From positions 1-11,422 of the forward strand of contig DLVV01000426.1 of NCBI GenBank assembly GCA_003445035.1: 11,422 bases of DNA. Reading direction: 5' to 3'. Of this stretch, positions 1 to 6,837 are shown one piece after another (position 1 is the stretch's first letter; each line of letters opens with the position of its first letter). A program made the position numbers and the translations under genes. A model generated the notes under the pieces. The model was not told the origin of the DNA and ran no database searches. It worked only from the letters and a program-made list of their open reading frames with translations. Source of the stretch: Planctomycetaceae bacterium (GTDB lineage Bacteria; Planctomycetota; Planctomycetia; Planctomycetales; Planctomycetaceae).

Positions 1-1332
1 GAGTGTGCTCGCCAGATCGTCGGCAGCGAAATCGCCGGCAACATGATCCGGATCTTCTTCATGCAGACCCGGGTCAGCCAGGACGCCGGGGGGCCGACCG
101 ACACCGAGCCTCGGACGGTCAGCCGGATCGGAGTGCTGGGGGCCGGCCTGATGGGAGCGGGAATCGCCACCGCGCACGCCCGCCGCGGGATTCCCGCCAC
201 CATGATCGACATCGACAATGATCGACTGTCCGGAGGTCTGAAGAGTGCCGCGGACGTGGTCAAAAGCCGTATCAAGATCGGCCGGGCCACCCAGGAAGAC
301 CTCGGCACGATGATGGCGTTGCTCTCGACGGCCACCTCCCATGGTGCACTCGCCGGTTGCGATGTGGTGATTGAAGCGGTGACCGAAAACGAGGAGCTCA
401 AGACCGAAATCTACGGTCTGCTGTCCGGGGCGCTCGGACCCGACACGATCCTCGCATCCAACACCTCGACGATCTCGATCACCCGAATGGCCGAAGCGGC
501 CCCCGATCCCGAACGGTTCGCCGGGATGCACTTCTTCAATCCGGTCGACCGGATGCAACTGGTCGAGGTGATCCGCGGTGAGCGGAGTTCTGACGAAACC
601 CTGGCTACTCTGGTCACGCTCGCAAAACGAGTCGGCAAGACACCGATCGTCGTCAAGGACTGCCCGGGATTCCTGGTCAACCGCATCCTGCTGCCCTACA
701 TGGCCGAATCGCTGCAACTGCTGCGGGAAGGGGCTTCGGCCGACGCGATCGACCGCGCCGCCACCAAATTCGGGATGCCGATGGGACCCATCGCCCTCCA
801 CGACCTGGTCGGACTCGATACCGCCCTGTTCGCCGGACAGGTCGTCTCGGCGGCCTACAGCGATCGCGCCATCGAGATCCCGATCCTCGGCGACCTGGTG
901 GCCGCCGGGCGGATGGGCAAGAAGTCCGGCAAGGGCATCCGCCAGTTTGTCGGACGACGAGGCAAACCGGTCGAAGATCCCGAGTTCGAGTCGTTCCTCT
1001 CGCCGCACCGGATCGATACCCGTGACTTCTCGACTCGCGAACTGCAGGACCGGCTGTTCCTGCCAATGCTGCTCGAGGCCACACGGGTGATGGAGGAGGA
1101 GATCGTCGCCGAACCGGCTCATGTGGACATGGGCCTGATCCTGGGCATCGGGTTTCCTCCGTTCCGCGGCGGATTGTTGAGATGGTGCGACAGCCTGGGA
1201 GCCGGCGAGGTGCTCAACCGGCTCGAACCGCTGTCCGAACTCGGCCCCCGGTTCGGCCCCACCGATTCCCTGTCCAGGATGGCCACGGACGATTCGACCT
1301 GGCACGCCGCGCCTGAAGGAGCCACCCCATGA
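1..1332 (+). CDS. fadB: Fatty-acid oxidation complex alpha subunit (3-hydroxyacyl-CoA dehydrogenase part), 5'-truncated by window edge
   Basis: The reading frame is open from base 1 and has no start in the window, so this is the C-terminal 443 residues of a larger protein. About 30 residues of linker lead into a Rossmann NAD-binding domain with GAGLMG at 47-52. The SNTSTIS segment lies at 153-159. The catalytic His177, in the HFFNP motif, and Glu189, 12 residues later, form the expected 3-hydroxyacyl-CoA dehydrogenase dyad. Two C-terminal dehydrogenase domains follow, the second with the FPPFRGG motif (385-391) typical of FadB/FadJ. In this family the N-terminal half is an enoyl-CoA hydratase/isomerase, which would lie left of the window. 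The protein would oxidise 3-hydroxyacyl-CoA to 3-ketoacyl-CoA in cytoplasmic beta-oxidation. Its stop overlaps the thiolase start (ATGA), matching the alpha/beta complex order of fadBA. A FadJ name is possible; FadB is preferred because the partner thiolase resembles FadA. Confidence 0.93.
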   Translation, partial: ECARQIVGSEIAGNMIRIFFMQTRVSQDAGGPTDTEPRTVSRIGVLGAGLMGAGIATAHARRGIPATMIDIDNDRLSGGLKSAADVVKSRIKIGRATQEDLGTMMALLSTATSHGALAGCDVVIEAVTENEELKTEIYGLLSGALGPDTILASNTSTISITRMAEAAPDPERFAGMHFFNPVDRMQLVEVIRGERSSDETLATLVTLAKRVGKTPIVVKDCPGFLVNRILLPYMAESLQLLREGASADAIDRAATKFGMPMGPIALHDLVGLDTALFAGQVVSAAYSDRAIEIPILGDLVAAGRMGKKSGKGIRQFVGRRGKPVEDPEFESFLSPHRIDTRDFSTRELQDRLFLPMLLEATRVMEEEIVAEPAHVDMGLILGIGFPPFRGGLLRWCDSLGAGEVLNRLEPLSELGPRFGPTDSLSRMATDDSTWHAAPEGATP

Positions 1333-2504
1333 GTTCCGCTGTCGTGATCGACGCCATCCGCACACCGATCGCCCGGGCCGACGCCCGGACTGGCTGGTTC
1401 CGGGATGTTCGCTCGGACGAGCTTTCGGCCGGCCTGATCACCGAACTGGTCAGCCGTACCGGCATCGACCCGGCACTGATCGAAGACGTTCGCTGGGGCT
1501 GCGTGCAACAACAGGGCGAGCAGGGTTACGACATCGCCCGGATCGCGGTCCTGATGGCGGGATTGCCGATCGAAACCGGCGGCGTCACGATCAACCGCAA
1601 CTGTGCCTCGAGCCTGCAGGCGATCAACGATTCGGCGATGAGCATCATGGCTGGATGCGAAAACGTCCAGGTGGCCGGTGGTGTCGAGCACATGGACCAC
1701 ATCCCGATGACCAAGGACTACAACCCGGCTCCGGGCCTGTTCCGCAAGCACAGCGAAGCGATCATGCACATGGGGCTGACGGCCGAATACCTCGCGACCA
1801 AGTATGCAATCGGGCGGTCGGCTCAGGACGAATTCGCATTGCGGAGTCACCGCCTGGCTGCCGAAGCAACCGCCGCGGGGGCGTTTGCCGAGGAAGTGAC
1901 TCCCACCTGGGGACGAGACGCGGCGGGCCACAAGCGGCAGATCAGCGACGACCAGTGCATCCGCGAGGACTGCTCGATCGAGGGCCTGGGCGGATTGTCT
2001 CCGGCCTTCAATCCAGCCGGCGGCAGCGTGACCGCCGGCAACAGTTCGCCAATCAATGTTGGGGCCGCCGCACTGCTGATGATGTCCGAAGACACCGCCA
2101 ACGATCTCGGCCTGGAACCGATGGCACGTGTCCGCGCGATGGCTGTGGCGGGAGTGGACCCTACCGAGATGGGAATCGGCCCGGTGCCGGCCGTCCACAA
2201 GGCTCTCGATCGTGCTGGCCTGGAGCTGGATGACATCGACTGCATCGAGATCAACGAGGCATTTGCGGTCCAGGTTCTCAGTGTCCTCAAGCTGCTCGAC
2301 ATCGACGAATCACGGGTCAACACTCGCGGAGGAGCAATTGCCCTGGGGCATCCGCTGGGAGCCAGTGGGGCGAGAATCTCGGTGACGCTGTTGCACCGCA
2401 TGAGGTCCACGGGAGCCCGACTGGGTCTGGCCACGTTGTGTGTCGGCCAGGGCCAGGGCGTGGCGACGGTCTTCGAAAACCTCCAGGCTTCGGAGGCCTC
2501 GTGA
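1329..2504 (+). CDS. fadA: 3-ketoacyl-CoA thiolase (acetyl-CoA C-acyltransferase), FadA-type beta subunit
   Basis: This 391-residue thiolase would cleave 3-ketoacyl-CoA with CoA to give acetyl-CoA and a shortened acyl-CoA. The acyl-accepting Cys92 sits in NRNCASS. NEAFA at 309-313, His341 in GGAIALGHP and Cys371 in LCVGQGQG complete the active site. The length and stretches such as WGCVQQ, GGVEHM, GLTAE and the C-terminal GQGVATVFE resemble E. coli FadA (as I recall that sequence) more than the longer FadI. The ATG overlaps the fadB stop by 4 bp and is preceded by a GAAGGAG ribosome site at 1315-1321, 7 nt upstream. The end overlaps the next gene's GTG. Translational coupling with fadB fits the equimolar alpha/beta complex. 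One variation: the usual glycine or leucine in the C-terminal CxGxGQG loop is Gln (residue 374). Confidence 0.95.
   Translation: MSSAVVIDAIRTPIARADARTGWFRDVRSDELSAGLITELVSRTGIDPALIEDVRWGCVQQQGEQGYDIARIAVLMAGLPIETGGVTINRNCASSLQAINDSAMSIMAGCENVQVAGGVEHMDHIPMTKDYNPAPGLFRKHSEAIMHMGLTAEYLATKYAIGRSAQDEFALRSHRLAAEATAAGAFAEEVTPTWGRDAAGHKRQISDDQCIREDCSIEGLGGLSPAFNPAGGSVTAGNSSPINVGAAALLMMSEDTANDLGLEPMARVRAMAVAGVDPTEMGIGPVPAVHKALDRAGLELDDIDCIEINEAFAVQVLSVLKLLDIDESRVNTRGGAIALGHPLGASGARISVTLLHRMRSTGARLGLATLCVGQGQGVATVFENLQASEAS
2492..2496 (+). promoter_or_regulatory. Ribosome binding site for acyl-CoA synthetase GTG start
   Basis: GGAGG lies inside the last codons of the thiolase gene, 4 nt before the GTG at 2501. 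The GTG overlaps the thiolase TGA. This supports a GTG start at 2501 over the upstream in-frame ATG at 2438. Confidence 0.6.
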
Positions 2505-4171
2505 CCGGTTCCGTCGACAACCTCTGCGATCTCCATCGCACGATGTGTCTCCGGATGGGCGAAAAGGTGGCGTTGCGTTTTCGATCGTGGGGCCGTTACC
2601 GCGACGTCTCCTACCGCGATGTCCGACGCCAGGCCGACCGGGCTGCTGCCGGCCTGCTGACCCTGGGCATCGAACCCGGTGACCGTGTCGGGATCCTCTC
2701 GGAGAATCGGGTCGAGTGGCCGATCGCCGACCTGGCGGTTCTCAGCGCCGGTGCCGCCGATGTCACCATGCACGCCCCCCTCTCGATCGACCAGGTCGAG
2801 TACCAGTTGGGACACAGCCAGGCCCGAGGCGTGATTGTCAGCAACCAGGAACAGGCCGACAAGATCCTGGCCCGGCTCGATGAGCTTCCCGACCTCGAAT
2901 TTCTCGTCTCGTTCGACCCCGTCACGCTGTCCACACCACGGATGACTCACCTCTCGTGGCAGGGACTGTGCCATCGGGGCGGCCAAGCCGAACGGGAAGA
3001 CGAGATCGCGGCCCGCGAGGCGGCCATCGACACATCAACCCTGGCGACCCTGATCTACACCAGTGGCACAACCGGAAATCCCAAGGGCGTGATGCTGACC
3101 CACGGCAACCTGCTCTCCAATGTGGAAGCGATGGTCCCGATCGCCTTCCTGCAACCCGACGACATCCTGCTCAGTTGGCTGCCCTACAGCCACGTCTACG
3201 CCCGGTTGACCGACAACTACCTGGCCACCGGTGCCGGTATCACCGTCGCCCAGGCCGGAAGCATCGACACGCTGCTCGATGATCTCGATGCGGTCAAACC
3301 GACGTGGCTGACCGCCGTGCCGCGGTTCTACGAGAAGATCTGGACCTCCGTCGAATCGCTCGATGAACAAACCCGCAACTCTCACCTCAAGGCCATCTTC
3401 GGACCGCGAATCCGTCAGTTGAGTTCTGGTGGAGCTCCGCTGCCCCGGCATGTCTGCGACGGTTTCGACCAGGCGGGGTTACCGATCTTCGAAGGTTATG
3501 GATTGACCGAAACGTCTCCGGTGATCGCTTTCAATCACGCCGAAGCCTGCCGCTACGGATCCGTAGGGCTGCCAATTCCCGGTGTCGAAGTCCGGATTGC
3601 CGAGGATGGTGAGATCCTGACCCGTGGGCCACACGTGATGGCCGGGTACTGGAAGAACCCCGAGGCCACCGCCGAGGTCATCGTCGACGGGTGGTTTCAC
3701 ACCGGCGACGTTGGAGCGATCGATGAGGACGGGTACCTCTCGATCACCGATCGCAAGAAGGACCTGTTCGTCACCTCGTCTGGCAAGAACGTCGCTCCGG
3801 CGATCGTCGAACGACTGCTGACGGCCGATCCCCTGTTCGACCAGGCGGTCGTCTATGGTGACGGGCGGAAGTTCATCACCGCCGTGGTGGTCCCCAACCG
3901 GACCGAACTGGAATCGGTCGCCAAGTCGCTGGCATGCGAGATCACCAGCGACAACGGGTTCGTCACCGCGACACCGCTGCTGGACCACGTCGACTCGCGG
4001 ATCGCCGAACTGATGGAAGTCGTCAGCAGTCCCGAACGGGTCAAGAAGTGCCTGGTGCTTGACGAACCGTTCCAACTGGAGAACGACGAACTGACCGCGA
4101 CGTTGAAGGTGCGACGACGGCACATCATCGCCAAGTACGAAGCTCAGCTGGAATCGCTGTATGGCGAGTGA
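2501..4171 (+). CDS. Long-chain acyl-CoA synthetase (AMP-forming, COG1022/FAA1-like)
   Basis: This 556-residue adenylate-forming enzyme would activate fatty acids to acyl-CoA with ATP. Motifs seen: P-loop YTSGTTGNPKG at 186-196, SSGGAPL at 308-314, GYGLTET at 332-338, GWFHTGD at 397-403, DRKKD at 417-421, and the likely catalytic C-terminal Lys536 in TATLK. The GTG at 2501 is chosen as start because it overlaps the thiolase stop as GTGA and has GGAGG just upstream. An in-frame ATG at 2438 would run 21 codons into the thiolase and adds only low-complexity residues. The segment between VPRFYEK and SSGGAPL is about 30 residues shorter than in FadD15-like relatives. Third gene of the fad operon, it would supply substrate to the FadBA complex. 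Chain-length specificity cannot be read from sequence; a very-long-chain or other carboxylate ligase is possible. Confidence 0.92.
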   Translation: MTGSVDNLCDLHRTMCLRMGEKVALRFRSWGRYRDVSYRDVRRQADRAAAGLLTLGIEPGDRVGILSENRVEWPIADLAVLSAGAADVTMHAPLSIDQVEYQLGHSQARGVIVSNQEQADKILARLDELPDLEFLVSFDPVTLSTPRMTHLSWQGLCHRGGQAEREDEIAAREAAIDTSTLATLIYTSGTTGNPKGVMLTHGNLLSNVEAMVPIAFLQPDDILLSWLPYSHVYARLTDNYLATGAGITVAQAGSIDTLLDDLDAVKPTWLTAVPRFYEKIWTSVESLDEQTRNSHLKAIFGPRIRQLSSGGAPLPRHVCDGFDQAGLPIFEGYGLTETSPVIAFNHAEACRYGSVGLPIPGVEVRIAEDGEILTRGPHVMAGYWKNPEATAEVIVDGWFHTGDVGAIDEDGYLSITDRKKDLFVTSSGKNVAPAIVERLLTADPLFDQAVVYGDGRKFITAVVVPNRTELESVAKSLACEITSDNGFVTATPLLDHVDSRIAELMEVVSSPERVKKCLVLDEPFQLENDELTATLKVRRRHIIAKYEAQLESLYGE

Positions 4172-4198
4172 TCGGACCGGACGAGGCGGGTTCGGACC

Positions 4199-5338
4199 TC
4201 AGTCGAATTCCGACAGCGGCACCGCCCGATGTTCGCGTGCCGACAGATAGCAGGCTTCCACCAATGCCATCGTTCCCAGGTTGTCTTCGCCGGACAAACT
4301 GGGCCGCCCCCCGCTCTCCAGGGCAACCAGCAGGTCCGCCATCGGACCGATGAAGGCATCGGGAAACCACATCTCGTCCCACCGGGGGGAAATCCACTCG
4401 GGGGAGGAGGTCGTGGTGTAATCCAGCGTACTCGGGCTGCCGTCGGGGTAGTCGGGCCATCCGATCGTCCCACGTGCCATCCCGCCGGTGCCCTCGATCC
4501 GCCAACCGATTCCCAGGTCCGCGGCCGCACCCTCCCGGGCCGGTCCCGCCCAGACGTCATCCCAGGCGGCCGCGCGGAACCCGTCGGCGTATTCGAGGAT
4601 GTACAAACAGATGCCGTCGGCGTGCTCGAATCGCTCGGCGGTCCGCGGGTCGGGACGCACGCTGGCAAAGACCCGTTCGGGCTCTCCAAACAGGTAACGG
4701 AACGTGTCCAGGTGATGAATGCTCATGATCCTCAGGGTCACCCACCCCTGCCGTTGTTGCCAGGGCATCCAGTGGGGGATGGCCCTCATGTCAATCGTCG
4801 CCAGTACGGGTTCGCCCAGCACACCGTCGTCGAGCAAACCGCGGGCGGCACGGATCGAATGGTCGAACCGCATGTTCTGGTTGACCGCCAGGGTGATCCC
4901 CGCTTCCCGACACAGCCGTACGATCTGACGGGCCTCGGCCAGGTCGACGCCCAACGGTTTCTGAGCCAGGAGCCCCGCCAGGTGCCCCCCGTTGCCCTTG
5001 CCGAACCGGGCGGCTTCGCGGACCACTTCCAGTTGAACATCAGGCGGCACCGCCACGTCAAGCACCTCGACCTGGTCATCGGCGACCAGGTCGTGCCAGT
5101 CGAGGTGCACCGTTTTGATCTCGTGTCGAGCCGCAACCTCCCGGGCCTTCGACTCGCTCCGCGAAGTGATCGCCACGGGATTGAGCCCCGCGGCGCGGTA
5201 GGCCACGAGATGGCAATCGGCCATGATGAAACCGGCCCCGACACAACCGATGCCCACGTCGATCCGGTCGGGCAGTTCGATCGGCGCCGGTCGCCCCCGG
5301 GAGTTTGCCTCGGCCGATGAATGCTCGGCGGCGGTCAA
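4199..5338 (-). CDS. Gfo/Idh/MocA family NAD(P)-dependent oxidoreductase
   Basis: A 379-residue protein (from TTG) with an N-terminal Rossmann fold and a C-terminal Gfo/Idh/MocA dimerisation domain. The dinucleotide-binding turn is GCVGAGFIM at 31-39. The QKP at 126-128 replaces the usual EKP signature and follows an unusually long glycine-rich stretch ([10 protein letters not shown]). [10 protein letters not shown] at 152-161 and [15 protein letters not shown] at 207-221 match the family's substrate-domain signatures, the latter with the conserved His and Asp. These enzymes oxidise or reduce sugars, inositols and related alcohols; the substrate here is unknown. There is no signal peptide, so it is cytoplasmic. 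The TTG at 5338 overlaps the CAP-gene stop (TTGA) with a weak GGGATGG upstream. An open frame continues to 5443 but would overlap the CAP gene; a GTG at 5260 is the other candidate. It is the last gene of the - strand block. Confidence 0.88.
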   Translation of the reverse strand: MTAAEHSSAEANSRGRPAPIELPDRIDVGIGCVGAGFIMADCHLVAYRAAGLNPVAITSRSESKAREVAARHEIKTVHLDWHDLVADDQVEVLDVAVPPDVQLEVVREAARFGKGNGGHLAGLLAQKPLGVDLAEARQIVRLCREAGITLAVNQNMRFDHSIRAARGLLDDGVLGEPVLATIDMRAIPHWMPWQQRQGWVTLRIMSIHHLDTFRYLFGEPERVFASVRPDPRTAERFEHADGICLYILEYADGFRAAAWDDVWAGPAREGAAADLGIGWRIEGTGGMARGTIGWPDYPDGSPSTLDYTTTSSPEWISPRWDEMWFPDAFIGPMADLLVALESGGRPSLSGEDNLGTMALVEACYLSAREHRAVPLSEFD

Positions 5339-5769
5339 CGAACCATCCCGACCCAGTACGCGACCCCGTTGATCCTCGCGTAGCCGAACCCGATTTCGCC
5401 GCCGCTCATCAGGATCTTGCGGTGGTCCTTCGAGTCCAGCCAACCCTCGAGCGCTTTCTCCGGGGTCTGAGGCCCCATCAGAATCACTTCCCAGTAGTCC
5501 AGGTTGCTGTGCACGAATTGTCCGGTGCTGGCCATCCAGTCGGCGTGCTTCTGCGCATCGCGGTTGATCTCGGCCACCAATCGACTGCCCACCAGGCCTC
5601 GCTCACCGCGAGCCACCGAGTGAGCCTGGTACAACTGTTTGACGGCGTTCACCTGATCCGCCGAGGCCGGCTGCGGGACCTCCTGCAGGGCAACGACGGG
5701 TTGTTGGCAAACAATCACCACGGCCAACACCGCCCAGGCGACGACAGCTCCGATCTCACGAAGTCTCAT
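5335..5769 (-). CDS. Secreted CAP-domain (SCP/PR1-like) protein, small
   Basis: A 144-residue protein. Residues 1-28 form a signal peptide: charged MRLRE, then a hydrophobic run ending near VVALQ. A compact CAP domain follows: an AQKHADWMA helix at 72-80, FVHS with His87, Glu94 in WEVI (in place of the usual GENI), [11 protein letters not shown] with His116, and EIGFGYA with Glu125. His87, Glu94, His116 and Glu125 match the CAP cavity tetrad. CAP proteins are extracytoplasmic; bacterial members have few assigned activities, and I infer none here. The ATG at 5769 is preferred because GGAG lies 8 nt upstream; an in-frame GTG at 5778 sits on that ribosome site. The 3' end overlaps the oxidoreductase start by 4 bp, suggesting coupling. 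The start lies 69 bp after the MDR gene's stop, consistent with the same transcript. Confidence 0.85.
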   Translation of the reverse strand: MRLREIGAVVAWAVLAVVIVCQQPVVALQEVPQPASADQVNAVKQLYQAHSVARGERGLVGSRLVAEINRDAQKHADWMASTGQFVHSNLDYWEVILMGPQTPEKALEGWLDSKDHRKILMSGGEIGFGYARINGVAYWVGMVR

Positions 5770-5770
5770 T

Positions 5771-5804
5771 GGTGCCACTCCATCTGTTGTTACGGGTCGG
5801 CACC
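5771..5804 (-). repeat. Inverted repeat flanking the CAP gene ribosome site
   Basis: Perfect 6-bp arms GGTGCC (5799-5804 on the - strand) and GGCACC (5771-5776) are separated by 22 nt. The loop contains the GGAG ribosome site, and the inner arm ends 1 nt before the ATG. A weak mRNA hairpin presenting or occluding the ribosome site is possible. Arms this short in GC-rich DNA can arise by chance. Confidence 0.3.
5778..5781 (-). promoter_or_regulatory. Ribosome binding site deciding the CAP gene start
   Basis: GGAG on the - strand, 8 nt upstream of the ATG at 5769. It overlaps the alternative in-frame GTG at 5778, which makes that start unlikely. Confidence 0.6.
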
Positions 5805-5838
5805 GTCCGTGGGCCTGTCTGCCGCGAACCTCCGGTCG

Positions 5839-6837
5839 CTATGGCGTCAGTACAATTTTTCCTGCAAGGGTTCCCAGTCCACCAATCGTGTTGTCCTGCT
5901 GCAGCTGGTGAGCGGCGACCGAATCGGACAGCGGAAATCTCGCCCCGATCGGAGGGTTCCATCCGCCGGCAGCAGCCAACTCGTTGATCCTTTCGCCACA
6001 AACCCGCTGCTCATCGGCCGACGCGTTGAACATCGCGAAACCGAACAACCGCAGGTCCTTCGTGTAGAACGGCCCGACGGGAAACTCCGGACGAGCCGCC
6101 CGTCCAGCCATCAGCACGATCCGTCCCCGCTTGGCCATCAGCTCGATGGTTCGCTCGGGAGTCGGTTCCCGGAGGGTCTCGAACCAGACGTCGATCCCAC
6201 CGTTCTCGGCAGCGAATTCGGCCAGGATCTGGTCCATGTCTGGATCGTGATAGTCGACCACCAGATCGGCCCCCAGGGACCGACAGATCTCCTGTTTCTC
6301 CGTCGAACCAACCGTCGCCGCCACACGCGCCCCGGCCCCCTTGGCCAATTGCACCACGGCGGCCCCCACGCCCCCGGTGCCGCCGTTGACGAAGACCAGG
6401 TCATCCCCGGCGACTCCGGCGTGGAGGAACAGCCCCAGGTGGGCTGTCAGTCCGACCAGGGCCCCAGCCGCCAGCAACTCGCTGGACACCCCATCGGGAG
6501 CACCGTACAGCCATTGCTGGTCGACGGCCGCCAGTTCCGAGAACGTGCCGGCCCGTCCCAGCAGGCCCTGGTTCGAACCCCAAACCCGGTCACCGACCGT
6601 GAAACGGTCAACACCCTCGCCGCACGCCTCGACCACACCGGCCAGGTCACACCCGATCGTGTACGGGTAGTCCAACTCGATGGACACCAGGCCACCACGG
6701 ACATAGGTGTCGATCGGATTGACCGCCACCGCTTCGGTTCGCACCAGCACCTGGCCCGAACCCGGTTCGGGCTCGGGCAGGTCCCCGTACTCGATCACGT
6801 CAGGATCACCGGTCCGGGTGATGTAGGCGGCTTTCAT
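5839..6837 (-). CDS. Zinc-free MDR oxidoreductase, NADPH:quinone reductase / zeta-crystallin type
   Basis: A 332-residue medium-chain dehydrogenase/reductase. The N-terminal GroES-like domain includes the VNPIDTYVRGG segment (39-49) and PYTIGCDLAGVV (58-69). The nucleotide-binding site is NGGTGGVGAAVVQLAK at 151-166, followed by VGSTEK and LGADLVVDY. The structural-zinc cysteine cluster of alcohol dehydrogenases is absent, as in quinone reductases. It would reduce quinones or enone-like substrates with NAD(P)H in the cytoplasm; the real substrate is unknown. The ATG overlaps the stop of the upstream membrane-protein gene (ATGA), so the two are probably translationally coupled, with only a weak purine-rich ribosome site. 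The stop is TAG. Confidence 0.9.
   Translation of the reverse strand: MKAAYITRTGDPDVIEYGDLPEPEPGSGQVLVRTEAVAVNPIDTYVRGGLVSIELDYPYTIGCDLAGVVEACGEGVDRFTVGDRVWGSNQGLLGRAGTFSELAAVDQQWLYGAPDGVSSELLAAGALVGLTAHLGLFLHAGVAGDDLVFVNGGTGGVGAAVVQLAKGAGARVAATVGSTEKQEICRSLGADLVVDYHDPDMDQILAEFAAENGGIDVWFETLREPTPERTIELMAKRGRIVLMAGRAARPEFPVGPFYTKDLRLFGFAMFNASADEQRVCGERINELAAAGGWNPPIGARFPLSDSVAAHQLQQDNTIGGLGTLAGKIVLTP

Noticed and set aside
2438..2500. N-terminal extension of the acyl-CoA synthetase from an ATG at 2438
   Set aside because: The extra 21 residues are a shadow of the thiolase C-terminal coding region; the GTG at 2501 has its own ribosome site and the same kind of 4-bp overlap as the previous junction.
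1119..2986. - strand open frames of 359 and 379 codons opposite the thiolase
   Set aside because: The + strand thiolase has intact catalytic residues and overlapping operon junctions; the antisense products show no domain.
4229..5320. + strand open frame of 363 codons
   Set aside because: It is the antisense shadow of the Gfo/Idh/MocA gene, with Arg/Pro/His-rich composition and no family signature.
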